A stretch of 64,000 nt of DNA, taken from assembly GCF_030816965.1 (NCBI RefSeq), contig NZ_JAUSYQ010000002.1:1736001-1800000 (forward strand). Direction: 5' to 3'. The stretch is from Streptomyces canus (GTDB taxonomy: Bacteria; Actinomycetota; Actinomycetes; Streptomycetales; Streptomycetaceae). Every line of letters starts with the position of its first letter. Position 1 is the first letter of the stretch. The notes beneath the pieces are model-generated. The model ran no database searches, was not told where the DNA came from, and saw only the letters and a program-made list of their open reading frames with translations. This document shows positions 26,685 to 34,225 of this stretch, in pieces. The position numbers were made by a program, and so were the translations under genes.

Positions 26685-27322
26685 GCCGGCGCTCCTTCCA
26701 GGGCGGGCCGCGCGGATTCACGGGAGCGCAGCCACCAGTCGCGCATGCCCCACAGGACGAGCGCGCCGTAGATGACGTAGACGAAGCCGGAGAAGGCGTA
26801 GCCGTTGGCGAAGTTCAGCGGGACGCCGACGAGGTCGACGAGGAGCCAGGCGAACCAGAACTCGACCATGCCGCGGGCCTGGGCGTACATGGCGACGACG
26901 GTGCCGACGAAGATGTAGGCGTCCGGCCAGGGGTCCCAGGACAGGGTCGGGTAGGCCTTGAAGAGCAGGGCGACCGCGACGGTGCCGACGGCGGCGGCGC
27001 CGACGAGGGCGGCCCGCTCGCGCCAGGTGGCGAAGCGCGGGGCGATGTGACCGTCCCCGGACTTGCTCTTGTCGCGGTTCCACTGCCACCAGCCGTACAG
27101 GGCGACGACCATGACGACGGCCTGCTTGCCGGCGCTGCCGGTGAGGTGCCCGAAGAAGGCACCGAAGAGGATGAGGCCGGAGACGAACTGCACCGGCCAG
27201 CTCCACAGGTTGCGCCGCCAGCCGAGGGCGAGGGCGATGAGACCGAGGATGTTGCCGATCATGTCCGACCAGAGGATGTGCTGGCCGAACAGGGTGAACG
27301 CCTCGGTGTTGAGGGAGTTCAC
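26681..27322 (-). CDS. ribM: PnuC-family riboflavin transporter RibM
   Basis: 213 aa, about seven membrane segments, with PnuC-type aromatic motifs (LYGWWQWNR and [16 protein letters not shown]). PnuC itself takes up nicotinamide riboside, but homologues embedded in FMN-riboswitch riboflavin operons (RibM of S. davawensis and Corynebacterium) import riboflavin. Position between ribE and ribBA, overlapping both by four bases, supports that. GTG start at 27322. Confidence 0.88.
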   Translation of the reverse strand: MNSLNTEAFTLFGQHILWSDMIGNILGLIALALGWRRNLWSWPVQFVSGLILFGAFFGHLTGSAGKQAVVMVVALYGWWQWNRDKSKSGDGHIAPRFATWRERAALVGAAAVGTVAVALLFKAYPTLSWDPWPDAYIFVGTVVAMYAQARGMVEFWFAWLLVDLVGVPLNFANGYAFSGFVYVIYGALVLWGMRDWWLRSRESARPALEGAPA

Positions 27323-27924
27323 TTCCCCGCCCCCTGACTGCCGGCGAGCAGGCGCTCGACGTACTTGGCGACGACGTCGACCTCGAGGTTGACCGGGGCG
27401 CCGGGCTGCTTGAGGCCGAGCGTGGTCAGGGCGAGGGTGGTGGGGATGAGGCTGACGGTGAAGTAGTCCGGACCGGCGTCCACGACGGTGAGGCTGATGC
27501 CGTCGACCGTGATGGAGCCCTTCTCCACGACATAGCGCGCGAGGTCCGCGGGCAGCGAGATCTTGATGATCTCCCAGTTCTCGGAGGGCTTGCGCTCCAG
27601 GACCTCGCCGGTGCCGTCCACGTGCCCCTGCACGATGTGCCCGCCGAGGCGCGCGCCCACGGCGGTGGGGCGCTCAAGGTTGACGCGGGAGCCGACACCC
27701 AGGGCGCCGAGGCTCGATCGGTCGAGGGTCTCGGCCATGACGTCGGCGGTGAACTCGTCGCCCTCGTGGTCGACGACGGTGAGGCAGACGCCGTTGACGG
27801 CGATGGAGTCTCCGTGTTTTGCGCCCTCGGTGACGACGGAGCCACGCAGTCGGAAGCGACAGGCGTCGCCGAGGTTCTCGACGGCGGTGATCTCGCCCAG
27901 CTCTTCGACGATTCCGGTGAACAC
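27319..27924 (-). CDS. ribE: Riboflavin synthase alpha subunit
   Basis: 201 aa with two lumazine-binding repeats: VFTGIVEELGEI with VNGVCLTVV in the first, and GGHIVQGHVDGTGEV with VDGISLTVV in the second. Dismutates two ribityllumazines to riboflavin. GTG 27924 gives the invariant FTGIVEELG start and follows GGGAGGA. It is the first gene after the FMN riboswitch. Confidence 0.97.
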   Translation of the reverse strand: MFTGIVEELGEITAVENLGDACRFRLRGSVVTEGAKHGDSIAVNGVCLTVVDHEGDEFTADVMAETLDRSSLGALGVGSRVNLERPTAVGARLGGHIVQGHVDGTGEVLERKPSENWEIIKISLPADLARYVVEKGSITVDGISLTVVDAGPDYFTVSLIPTTLALTTLGLKQPGAPVNLEVDVVAKYVERLLAGSQGAGK

Positions 27925-28071
27925 TTCCCGGGTCCTCCCTGCCTCATTGGGCACGGACTCCGGGGCTGTCGATGACGACAGGATGGACGAGCGAAGACAC
28001 CGGGGCGACGCCGGACGCACCCGTCCCGAAGGACGGACCGATACGGCGGCGCGCACGAATGCCCGCCCGCC

Positions 28072-28198
28072 GCGCACTGCCTCCCATCCGGACTTTAACC
28101 GTCGGTCCAGGAATTTCACCTGGTCAACCGACCGCTGGAAGCGGTCGGGTCGCGGACTGTAACCGCCGGTTCGGACTTTCACCGACCCCGGAGTGCGC
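28072..28198 (-). promoter_or_regulatory. FMN riboswitch (RFN element)
   Basis: On the minus strand the P1 arms GCGCACT (28198-28192) and AGTGCGC (28078-28072) close a core with GGTCGGTGAAAGTCC, GGCGGTTACAGTCCGCGACC, GACCAGGTGAAATTCCTGG and GACGGTTAAAGTCCGGATGG, the conserved RFN blocks. It lies about 150 bp before ribE and should turn off the operon when FMN is plentiful. Confidence 0.97.
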
Positions 28199-28337
28199 TG
28201 CTTCTGGTATAGAGCCAGTGTGCCACGCCTGATCGATGTCCATGGGGGCGCAGGGTGTGGGGTGGCTCACAGACAGTACCGATGGACATTTCCGGCCCGC
28301 ACTCCCAAGTGCCGGATGGCGCAGATCCATTGACTAT

Positions 28338-28349
28338 TGGTCTAGTCCT
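28338..28349. promoter_or_regulatory. Orphan chitinase-type/DasR-like site
   Basis: TGGTCTAGTCCT is identical to the 12-mer before the chitinase gene at 13649-13660, but no chitinase gene follows. A terminator-like hairpin lies 39 bp downstream. It is probably the promoter relic of a deleted chitinase gene. Confidence 0.6.
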
Positions 28350-28387
28350 TTTTAGGGTCGCCCTGCGTGGACACCCGTAGAGACGGG

Positions 28388-28425
28388 CCCGGCGGCGGTG
28401 ACGACGGCCCTTGCCCGCCGCCGGG
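28388..28425 (+). terminator. Hairpin next to the orphan chitinase promoter
   Basis: CCCGGCGGCGG (28388-28398) pairs with CCGCCGCCGGG (28415-28425) across a 16-base loop and is followed by TCTCCTTCC. It would end any transcript from the orphan promoter after about 70 nt. Confidence 0.6.
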
Positions 28426-28520
28426 TCTCCTTCCCTGACGTGGCGGATGCTCGGTTCCGCCGAGGCCTTCGCCCACGGCTGCCGGGACTGCACCGGCGGG
28501 CGGCACGGCGGTCATGGTGA

Positions 28521-28592
28521 GCCGACGAGCATCTCGCGCCTGAACAGGCGGTGGAGAAGCGGGCCTTCGAGGACCAGCTGCGGGCCCCGTGA
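28521..28592 (+). pseudogene. Possible coding-sequence tail remnant
   Basis: A 23-codon plus-strand stretch, ADEHLAPEQAVEKRAFEDQL then RAP and a stop, is amphipathic and protein-like but is preceded directly by a stop. It converges on the ROK gene. Its parent family is not recognised. Confidence 0.25.
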
Positions 28593-28594
28593 CC

Positions 28595-29767
28595 CTAGCG
28601 GGGTGCGAACAAGTCGTCCTGAGCTCTGTCTCTCGCCGTGAGCAGGGCTCCTCGCAGGACCGCTTCCCCGCCCAGCGTGCTCGCTCTCACCTCCGTGGCC
28701 AGAGGTGACATACGGCGGACGCGGCTCTCCACGCGTGCCGCGAGGTCCGCCCCGCCGGCCCGGCCCACCTCGCCGCCCAGGACCAGGCAGCCCGGGTCGA
28801 GAATGGCCACGACCGACGCGACTCCTATGGCCAGGCGGTCCGCGAGGGCGTCGAGGAAGTCCGCCGAGCCCCCGGCCACCGCCTCCCGCACCACGCGCGC
28901 GGCCGGCGGCTCGTGCCCGTCCGCCTCGACCGCCGGCCCGTGCTGCTCCGCCAGCCTCACGATCGCCGCCGACCCCGCGAGGGAGTGGAAGCCCCCCTCA
29001 CAGTCCACCGCGGACGGCAGTCCCACCGTCCCCGGTACCGGCAGGAACCCGATCTCCCCGGTGCCACCCGACGCGCCCCGGCGCAGGGTGCCGTCCAGGA
29101 CGACCGCCGCGCCCGTGCCGTGGCCCAGCCACAGCAGGACGAAGGTGTCCCGGTCCTGGGCCGCCCCGTCGCGCTGTTCCGCCAGCGCCGCGAGGTTGGT
29201 CTCGTTCTCGACGTGGATGCGCGTCTTCGGGAGCCGCTCCTGCAACGCCAGCACCAGTCGCCGGTGCCATTCGGGCAGGCCGCCGGAGTCGCGGAGTTCG
29301 CCGGTGGCCGGGTCGATGAGGCCGGGGGCGCCGATGCCGACGGTGTGGAGCTCCGGCACCCCCGCCTCCTTCGCCGCGCGTTCGACCAGCGCGACCGCCC
29401 GCTCGACCGCGGGCCCGGTCCCCGTGTCCCCTCCGATGGGCACCGACGCCTCGGCCAGCACCCGGCCCAGCAGGTCGGAGACGACGACGGAGACACCCTC
29501 GGTGCGGACGTCGAGAGCCGCGAGGTGGGCCTGGTCGGCGACGATGCCGTACAGCCTGGCGTTGGGGCCGCGGCGCTGCTCCCCCGACTCCCCGACCACG
29601 TCGATCAGTCCGGCGGCGGCGAGGCGCTCGACGAGGTCGGCGACGCTCGGCCGGGACAGTCCGGTGAGCTGCTTCAACTGCCCGGCCGTCAGCGGGCCTT
29701 CCTGCTGGAGCAGACGCAGGGCGAGCCGGTCGTTGATGGCCCGGGCGGTGCTCGGGGATGCGGGCAT
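28595..29767 (-). CDS. ROK family transcriptional regulator
   Basis: 390 aa. The N-terminal winged HTH (about 1-80, with GQLKQLTGLSRPSVADLVER) precedes a sugar-kinase-like ROK domain with GIGAPGLIDPATG, LWLGHGTGAAVVLDGTLRRG and the GEIGFLP stretch. The usual zinc-binding CxCGxxGC cluster is reduced to DCEGGFHS, so catalysis or zinc binding is doubtful and a regulator role is favoured. It is divergent from an MFS gene with a shared inverted repeat. Confidence 0.92.
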   Translation of the reverse strand: MPASPSTARAINDRLALRLLQQEGPLTAGQLKQLTGLSRPSVADLVERLAAAGLIDVVGESGEQRRGPNARLYGIVADQAHLAALDVRTEGVSVVVSDLLGRVLAEASVPIGGDTGTGPAVERAVALVERAAKEAGVPELHTVGIGAPGLIDPATGELRDSGGLPEWHRRLVLALQERLPKTRIHVENETNLAALAEQRDGAAQDRDTFVLLWLGHGTGAAVVLDGTLRRGASGGTGEIGFLPVPGTVGLPSAVDCEGGFHSLAGSAAIVRLAEQHGPAVEADGHEPPAARVVREAVAGGSADFLDALADRLAIGVASVVAILDPGCLVLGGEVGRAGGADLAARVESRVRRMSPLATEVRASTLGGEAVLRGALLTARDRAQDDLFAPR

Positions 29768-29809
29768 GCCGGGAATCCTCTCAGATCCGCAGTGCCGAAA
29801 GTGCGCTAT

Positions 29810-29832
29810 CTATCAGGCAGGGTTCCTGATAG
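29810..29832. promoter_or_regulatory. Inverted repeat between ROK and MFS genes
   Basis: CTATCAGG (29810-29817) and CCTGATAG (29825-29832) are perfect arms around a seven-base spacer, in the 114-bp divergent region. It is a candidate operator for the ROK repressor. Confidence 0.6.
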
Positions 29833-29881
29833 TTTACTGCGGCAGCAGCGGGACGACGAGGATCCGGGGAGGGGCCCGACA

Positions 29882-31093
29882 ATGAGCGATGTGGTGCGCG
29901 CGTCGGCAGAGGTACGGCGGGCCCGGTACGCCGTGGCCGCCGTGTTCGCCGTGCACGGGGCCGTGACCGGTTCGTTCGCGACGCGGGTGCCGTGGATCCA
30001 GGACCACGCCTCGGTGGGCGCGGGTCAACTGGGCTTCGCCCTGGCCTTCACGGCGTTCGGCGCGTCCTGCTCGATGCCGTTGGCCGCCCGGGTCAGCCAC
30101 CGTTTCGGCAGCCGGTCGGCCCTGCGCGGGCTGATCGTGCTGTGGACGCTGTCCCTGGTTCTGCCCGCGCTCGCACCCAACCTCTACACGTTGTGCCTGG
30201 CGATGTTCGTGTACGGCGCGAGCGCCGGTATGGCCGACGTGGTCATGAACGCGCTGGGCGTCGAGGTGGAGAACCTGCTGGGCAAGTCGATCATGTCCGG
30301 GTTGCACGGCATGTGGAGCGCGGGTGCGCTTGTCGGCTCGGCGGGCGGCACGCTCGCCGCGCATCTGGACGCGGACGCGCGTGTGCACTTCGCGCTGGCG
30401 ACCGCCTGCCTCACCGTTCTCGGTGTGCTGGCCTGCCGGTGGGTCCTCGACGTGCAGGCCGGTGCGGACGAGGAACCGCCGCCCCGGTTCGCGCTGCCCC
30501 CGAAGTCGGCCCTGCTGATCGGTACGGTCGGTTTCTGCGCGGTGTTCGCCGAGGGGGCGAGCCTGGACTGGTCGGCGGTCTATCTCAAGGACCGGCTGGA
30601 CTCCTCGGCGGGACTCGCCGCCGCCTGCACGACCGGCTTCATGCTCACCATGGCGGTGGCCCGGATCGCGGGCGACGCCGTGGTCAACCGCTTCGGGTCG
30701 GTCCGCACGGTCCGCCTGGGCGGTGTCCTGGCCGCCGGCGGCGGGCTGCTCATCGTCGTCGCGGACCATCCGGCGGTGGCGATGACCGGCTTCGCCCTGA
30801 TGGGTCTCGGCATCGCGGTGGTCGTGCCGCTGTGCTTCGCGGCGGCGGGACGCAGCGGGCCCAATCCGAGCCAGGCCATCGCGGGCGTGGCCACCATCAC
30901 CTACACCTCGGGGCTCATCGCGCCGAGCCTGCTGGGCGGGGTGGCCCAGGCCACCAACCTGATGGTCTCCTTCGTCCTGGTGACCGTCCTGGCCGGCGGC
31001 CTCGTCGCCTTCGCGGGCGTGCTGCGCGCCGGAGACCGCGACCGCCCGAAGCTGAGCCCCACGGCCGCGGCAGTGCCCGACCGGCAGTCCTGA
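29882..31093 (+). CDS. MFS transporter
   Basis: 403 aa with 12 predicted membrane segments (for example FALMGLGIAVVVPLCFAAAG). SFATRVPWIQDHASVGAGQL is typical of the YbjJ-like MFS branch, whose members export or import sugars and small molecules. ATG follows GGGGAGGGG. Divergence from a ROK regulator suggests a sugar-responsive carrier; the substrate is unknown. Confidence 0.9.
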   Translation: MSDVVRASAEVRRARYAVAAVFAVHGAVTGSFATRVPWIQDHASVGAGQLGFALAFTAFGASCSMPLAARVSHRFGSRSALRGLIVLWTLSLVLPALAPNLYTLCLAMFVYGASAGMADVVMNALGVEVENLLGKSIMSGLHGMWSAGALVGSAGGTLAAHLDADARVHFALATACLTVLGVLACRWVLDVQAGADEEPPPRFALPPKSALLIGTVGFCAVFAEGASLDWSAVYLKDRLDSSAGLAAACTTGFMLTMAVARIAGDAVVNRFGSVRTVRLGGVLAAGGGLLIVVADHPAVAMTGFALMGLGIAVVVPLCFAAAGRSGPNPSQAIAGVATITYTSGLIAPSLLGGVAQATNLMVSFVLVTVLAGGLVAFAGVLRAGDRDRPKLSPTAAAVPDRQS

Positions 31094-31137
31094 AGCCGTC
31101 GCTCCAGGGCGCGGGGCCCCCACCGGGTCCCGGCGCT

Positions 31138-32340
31138 CTAGGGCGAGGCCAGGTCATAGGCGTACGACGGGCTGAACGTGCCCGGTGCCCCCTTGCAGCC
31201 GTCCGATTCCCCCGGGAGCTTCACCCACAGATAGGCGTCGATCCTCGGCTCGCCGGTGTTCAGGGTCGGTGCCCGACCGATCTTCCGGCCGGCCGGGTCG
31301 CACCACTCGCCGTCGGGCGGGGCACCGTTGCCGTTGCGGCTGGTGTCGATGACGGCGCCCAGGCCGGGCGGTCCGTCCAGGGCGTCGAGGATCCGACGGT
31401 CGTAGGCGATCTCGGCAGCCGTGGTGTGGAAGTTGGAGACATTGCTGAAGATCCCGTCGGAGGAGGCGGCCGAGGCGGCCCCCGCCTGCTTCAGCAGGGC
31501 CGCCTGCTCGGCCGCCGGACGCCAGCCGGAGTGACCGGCGTCGTAGTAGACGCGCGCCTTGGGGTTCGCGGCCTTCAGGACGCGGCCCGCGCGGGCCAGC
31601 GAGGCGAAGCGGTCAGCCCTCCGAGCGGCCGAGAGGCACTCCGACTGGGCGATCGAGTCGGGCTCCAGGACCACGACGACCTCGCCGGAGCCGAGCCCCG
31701 CGGCGAACCTGTCGATCCAGGCGTCGTACGCCCCGAGGTCCGGCGCCCCGCCCTGGGAGGCGCCGCCGCAGTCACGGTCCGGGATCGCGTACGCCACGAC
31801 CACCGGGACCCGGTCCTGCGCGGCACCGCCCGACGTGACCGCGCGGACCCTGGACGTGATGGTCGCCGGGGCGTAGTCGGCGAACCAGACCGCGGCCGGC
31901 CGGTCGGCGATCCGGGACTCTATGACCTCGGCACGCCGGTCGCGCGGGTTGTCCTGCACCCAGTCGAGCACCTGGGAGGAGGGATAGCGGTAGAGGCGGG
32001 TGGCGGTGGTGGTCCGGGCCTTCGTGGAGCCGGGGCTCGCCTTCTTGGGGGACGGGGACGCGCTCACCTTCGCCGAGGGCGGGGCAGAGGCGGAGGCGGA
32101 GGGCGCGGCCGGCTCGGACGCCGACGGTACGACGGGCAGCGAGTCCGGGCTCGGGGAGCCGCTGACGAGCCCCGGCCGCGCCTCGTCGGAGCCGCCGCGG
32201 GCGTCGAGTGCGGAGAGCATCCCGGTCGCGGTGCCGACGGCGACCACCACGGAGGCCGCCGCGACCATCGCGCCGCGGCCCATGGCGCGCCTGCGTGCGG
32301 CCCGGCGCGCGGCCAGCCGCTGGGCACGTAGGCCTGACAC
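31138..32340 (-). CDS. Secreted or membrane-anchored GH6 endoglucanase/cellobiohydrolase
   Basis: 400 aa. A basic N-terminus precedes a hydrophobic segment (GAMVAAASVVVAVGTATGML), then a Pro/Ser/Ala-rich linker to about residue 115. The GH6 barrel has VPVVVAYAIPDRDCGGASQG with the catalytic Asp, VVVLEPDSIAQ, SNVSNFHTTAAEIAYDRRI and VIDTSRNGNGAPPDGEWCDP. GH6 enzymes cleave beta-1,4-glucans with inversion. The GTG at 32340 is preferred over GTG 32361 because GAGGGGGGGG lies just upstream. Confidence 0.9.
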   Translation of the reverse strand: MSGLRAQRLAARRAARRRAMGRGAMVAAASVVVAVGTATGMLSALDARGGSDEARPGLVSGSPSPDSLPVVPSASEPAAPSASASAPPSAKVSASPSPKKASPGSTKARTTTATRLYRYPSSQVLDWVQDNPRDRRAEVIESRIADRPAAVWFADYAPATITSRVRAVTSGGAAQDRVPVVVAYAIPDRDCGGASQGGAPDLGAYDAWIDRFAAGLGSGEVVVVLEPDSIAQSECLSAARRADRFASLARAGRVLKAANPKARVYYDAGHSGWRPAAEQAALLKQAGAASAASSDGIFSNVSNFHTTAAEIAYDRRILDALDGPPGLGAVIDTSRNGNGAPPDGEWCDPAGRKIGRAPTLNTGEPRIDAYLWVKLPGESDGCKGAPGTFSPSYAYDLASP

Positions 32341-32440
32341 CCTGTCGCCCCCCCCTCGCACGGCGGGAACGTTCCCCCGTTCTGGGGAAGCGTCGGGCCC
32401 GCCGGTACCCCGGCCAGCCTAGGACTGGGACCCTGCCGCT

Positions 32441-33127
32441 ATGGCGCAATTGGAACAGTTCACCACTCCCCTCGACGCGGTCGTCTCCCGTATGCGCGCC
32501 CTGGAGGAGGACCTGCCCGACCGGGACGGCGTAGCGGTCTTCAACCGCGTCTACCTCACCGTCACCGAGGCGGTCGACCGGTGCGTCGACGGAGGCCGGT
32601 TCGCGGACACCCGGGCCGCGATCACGCTGGACGTGCGGTTCGCCGAGCGTTATCTCGCGGCGGTCGACGCGGTCGCCCGCGACCGCCGTCCACCGGCCTG
32701 CTGGCGCCCCCTGTTCCAGTTCCGCCGTCATCCCGGCGTACGACCACTGCAGTTCGCGCTCGCGGGCATCAACGCGCACATCGGCCACGACCTGGCGCTC
32801 GCCGTCGTGGACACCTGTCGTAGCCTCGACTGCGAACCCGCCGACGTGGAGGACGAGTTCGACCGCGTGGGTGATCTCCTCGTCTCGCTGGAGGAGCGCA
32901 TCCGCGAAGATCTGATGCCGGGCCCCGACCTCCTGCAGATCGCCGATCCGCTCACCCATCTGCTCGGCTCCTGGAGCCTGGAGCGCGCCCGCCAGGCCAC
33001 CTGGACCGCGGCACGGGCCTTGTGGGCGCTGCGCGGACTGCCCGACGTGGCCGAGGAGTTCACCGAGCGCCTGGACACGGCCGTGGGATTCGCGGGACGC
33101 ATGCTGCTCACTCCGCTGCCGGACTGA
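32441..33127 (+). CDS. DUF5995 family protein
   Basis: 228 aa, helical, with RVYLTVTEAVDRCVDGGRF, LQFALAGINAHIGHDLALAV and a C-terminal helical half. It matches the DUF5995 family by text; function unknown. No signal peptide or membrane segment. It is divergent from the GH6 gene and lies about 60 bp before the LLM oxidoreductase remnant, on the same strand. Confidence 0.85.
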   Translation: MAQLEQFTTPLDAVVSRMRALEEDLPDRDGVAVFNRVYLTVTEAVDRCVDGGRFADTRAAITLDVRFAERYLAAVDAVARDRRPPACWRPLFQFRRHPGVRPLQFALAGINAHIGHDLALAVVDTCRSLDCEPADVEDEFDRVGDLLVSLEERIREDLMPGPDLLQIADPLTHLLGSWSLERARQATWTAARALWALRGLPDVAEEFTERLDTAVGFAGRMLLTPLPD

Positions 33128-33199
33128 ACCAACTCACCTGTGACCGGGTTACGTTGGCCGGTGAACCGCTCGATGCGACCCGACACAAAGGAGCGTGCA

Positions 33200-34037
33200 C
33201 AGAGTCTCTGGGTCTACGAAGGCGCCCTGTTCCCTGCCCCCCCGACGCAGGGCCTCGGCGGGATGGAGGAAGTCCCCTGGCCCGGCCAGTACCGCGGTGT
33301 CCCGGAGGCTGCCCTGGTCACGCTGGCGCCGGTCGTCGCGGGGACCGAGCGGGCCGAACTCGGCACCAGCGTCCTGGTGGCCCCGCTGCACGGCCCGTTC
33401 CAACTGGCCAAATCCCTCGCCACGTTGGACGCGGCGAGCGGTGGCCGGGTCGTGGCGGGCCTCGGCAGGGGCTGGTCGACCGACGAGTACGCGGCCGCTG
33501 GCGTGGGCCCCTTCGCCGAGCGCGGCCGGGGCCTGGACGAGATCATCGACGTCTGCCGGCCCGTGTGGGGCCCGGAACCGGTGCGGTACGAGGGCCGCCA
33601 CACGCGGATCGCCTCGGCCGCGGTGAGGCCCAACCGCGCCCGTCCCATCCCGGTCCTGCTGCCCTCCTCCAGCAGGAAGGCGATGCTCCGGCTGGTCGAC
33701 CGGGCCGACGGCTGGATGCCCATCGCCATGGCCGGACTCCGTCAACTCGCCGAGGCGTGGCGCCAGTTGCGCGACCTCGCCGCCGAGCGCGGCCGTACCC
33801 GACCGATCCGGACGTCGGTCCGGGTGAACGCGCGGTACACCCCGAAGGCGTACGACGGCTCCGACCGGGCCCGCTTTCCAGGGCAGCGTCGACCAGATCG
33901 TGGAGGACCTGGTCGCGCATGCCGGGATGGGTCTCGAGGAGTTCTTCTTCGACCTCCAGGGCGGGATGCGGGACGCCCGGGAACTCGAGGACATCGCCGC
34001 CGAGCTGTACGAGAAGGCGCGCGCCGCCGGGGTCTAG
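33200..34037 (+). pseudogene. LLM-class flavin-dependent oxidoreductase, 5'-deleted and frameshifted
   Basis: Family text begins at SLWVYEGALFPAPP, followed by LGTSVLVAPLHGPFQLAKSL and GGRVVAGLGRGWSTDEY. The usual first 30-35 residues are absent: AAAGGAG at 33187-33193 leads almost directly into residue-35-like text with no start codon. An extra T at 33875-33877 shifts the frame into FQGSVDQIVEDLVAHAGMGL, which ends at 34037. The enzyme would have used reduced flavin; it is now very probably dead. Confidence 0.8.
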
Positions 34038-34225
34038 TGCCTCGGCAGGCAGGTTTGCCCGTTGAGGAGCGGCGTCGTGGGGGTCCCCCGCGCCAGCGCA
34101 GCCGAGCGTGCTCTCGCATGCCGGCTGGAAGTCCTCGTACCGGACGCACTTGCGCTTTCGGCCGGTGCGGCGAGAGGGCGTGCCGGGCGTCGCGACGGTG
34201 CGAACGTTGCCTGCCGAGGCGCTAG
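34034..34225. repeat. 192-bp element with 18-bp terminal inverted repeats
   Basis: The left end CTAGTGCCTCGGCAGGCA (34034-34051) and right end TGCCTGCCGAGGCGCTAG (34208-34225) are inverted repeats with one mismatch. The element supplies the TAG stop of the gene on each side. It carries no gene, contains GGGGGTCCCCC at about 34080, and resembles from memory a family of miniature elements in Streptomyces. It may also act as a bidirectional terminator. Confidence 0.7.
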
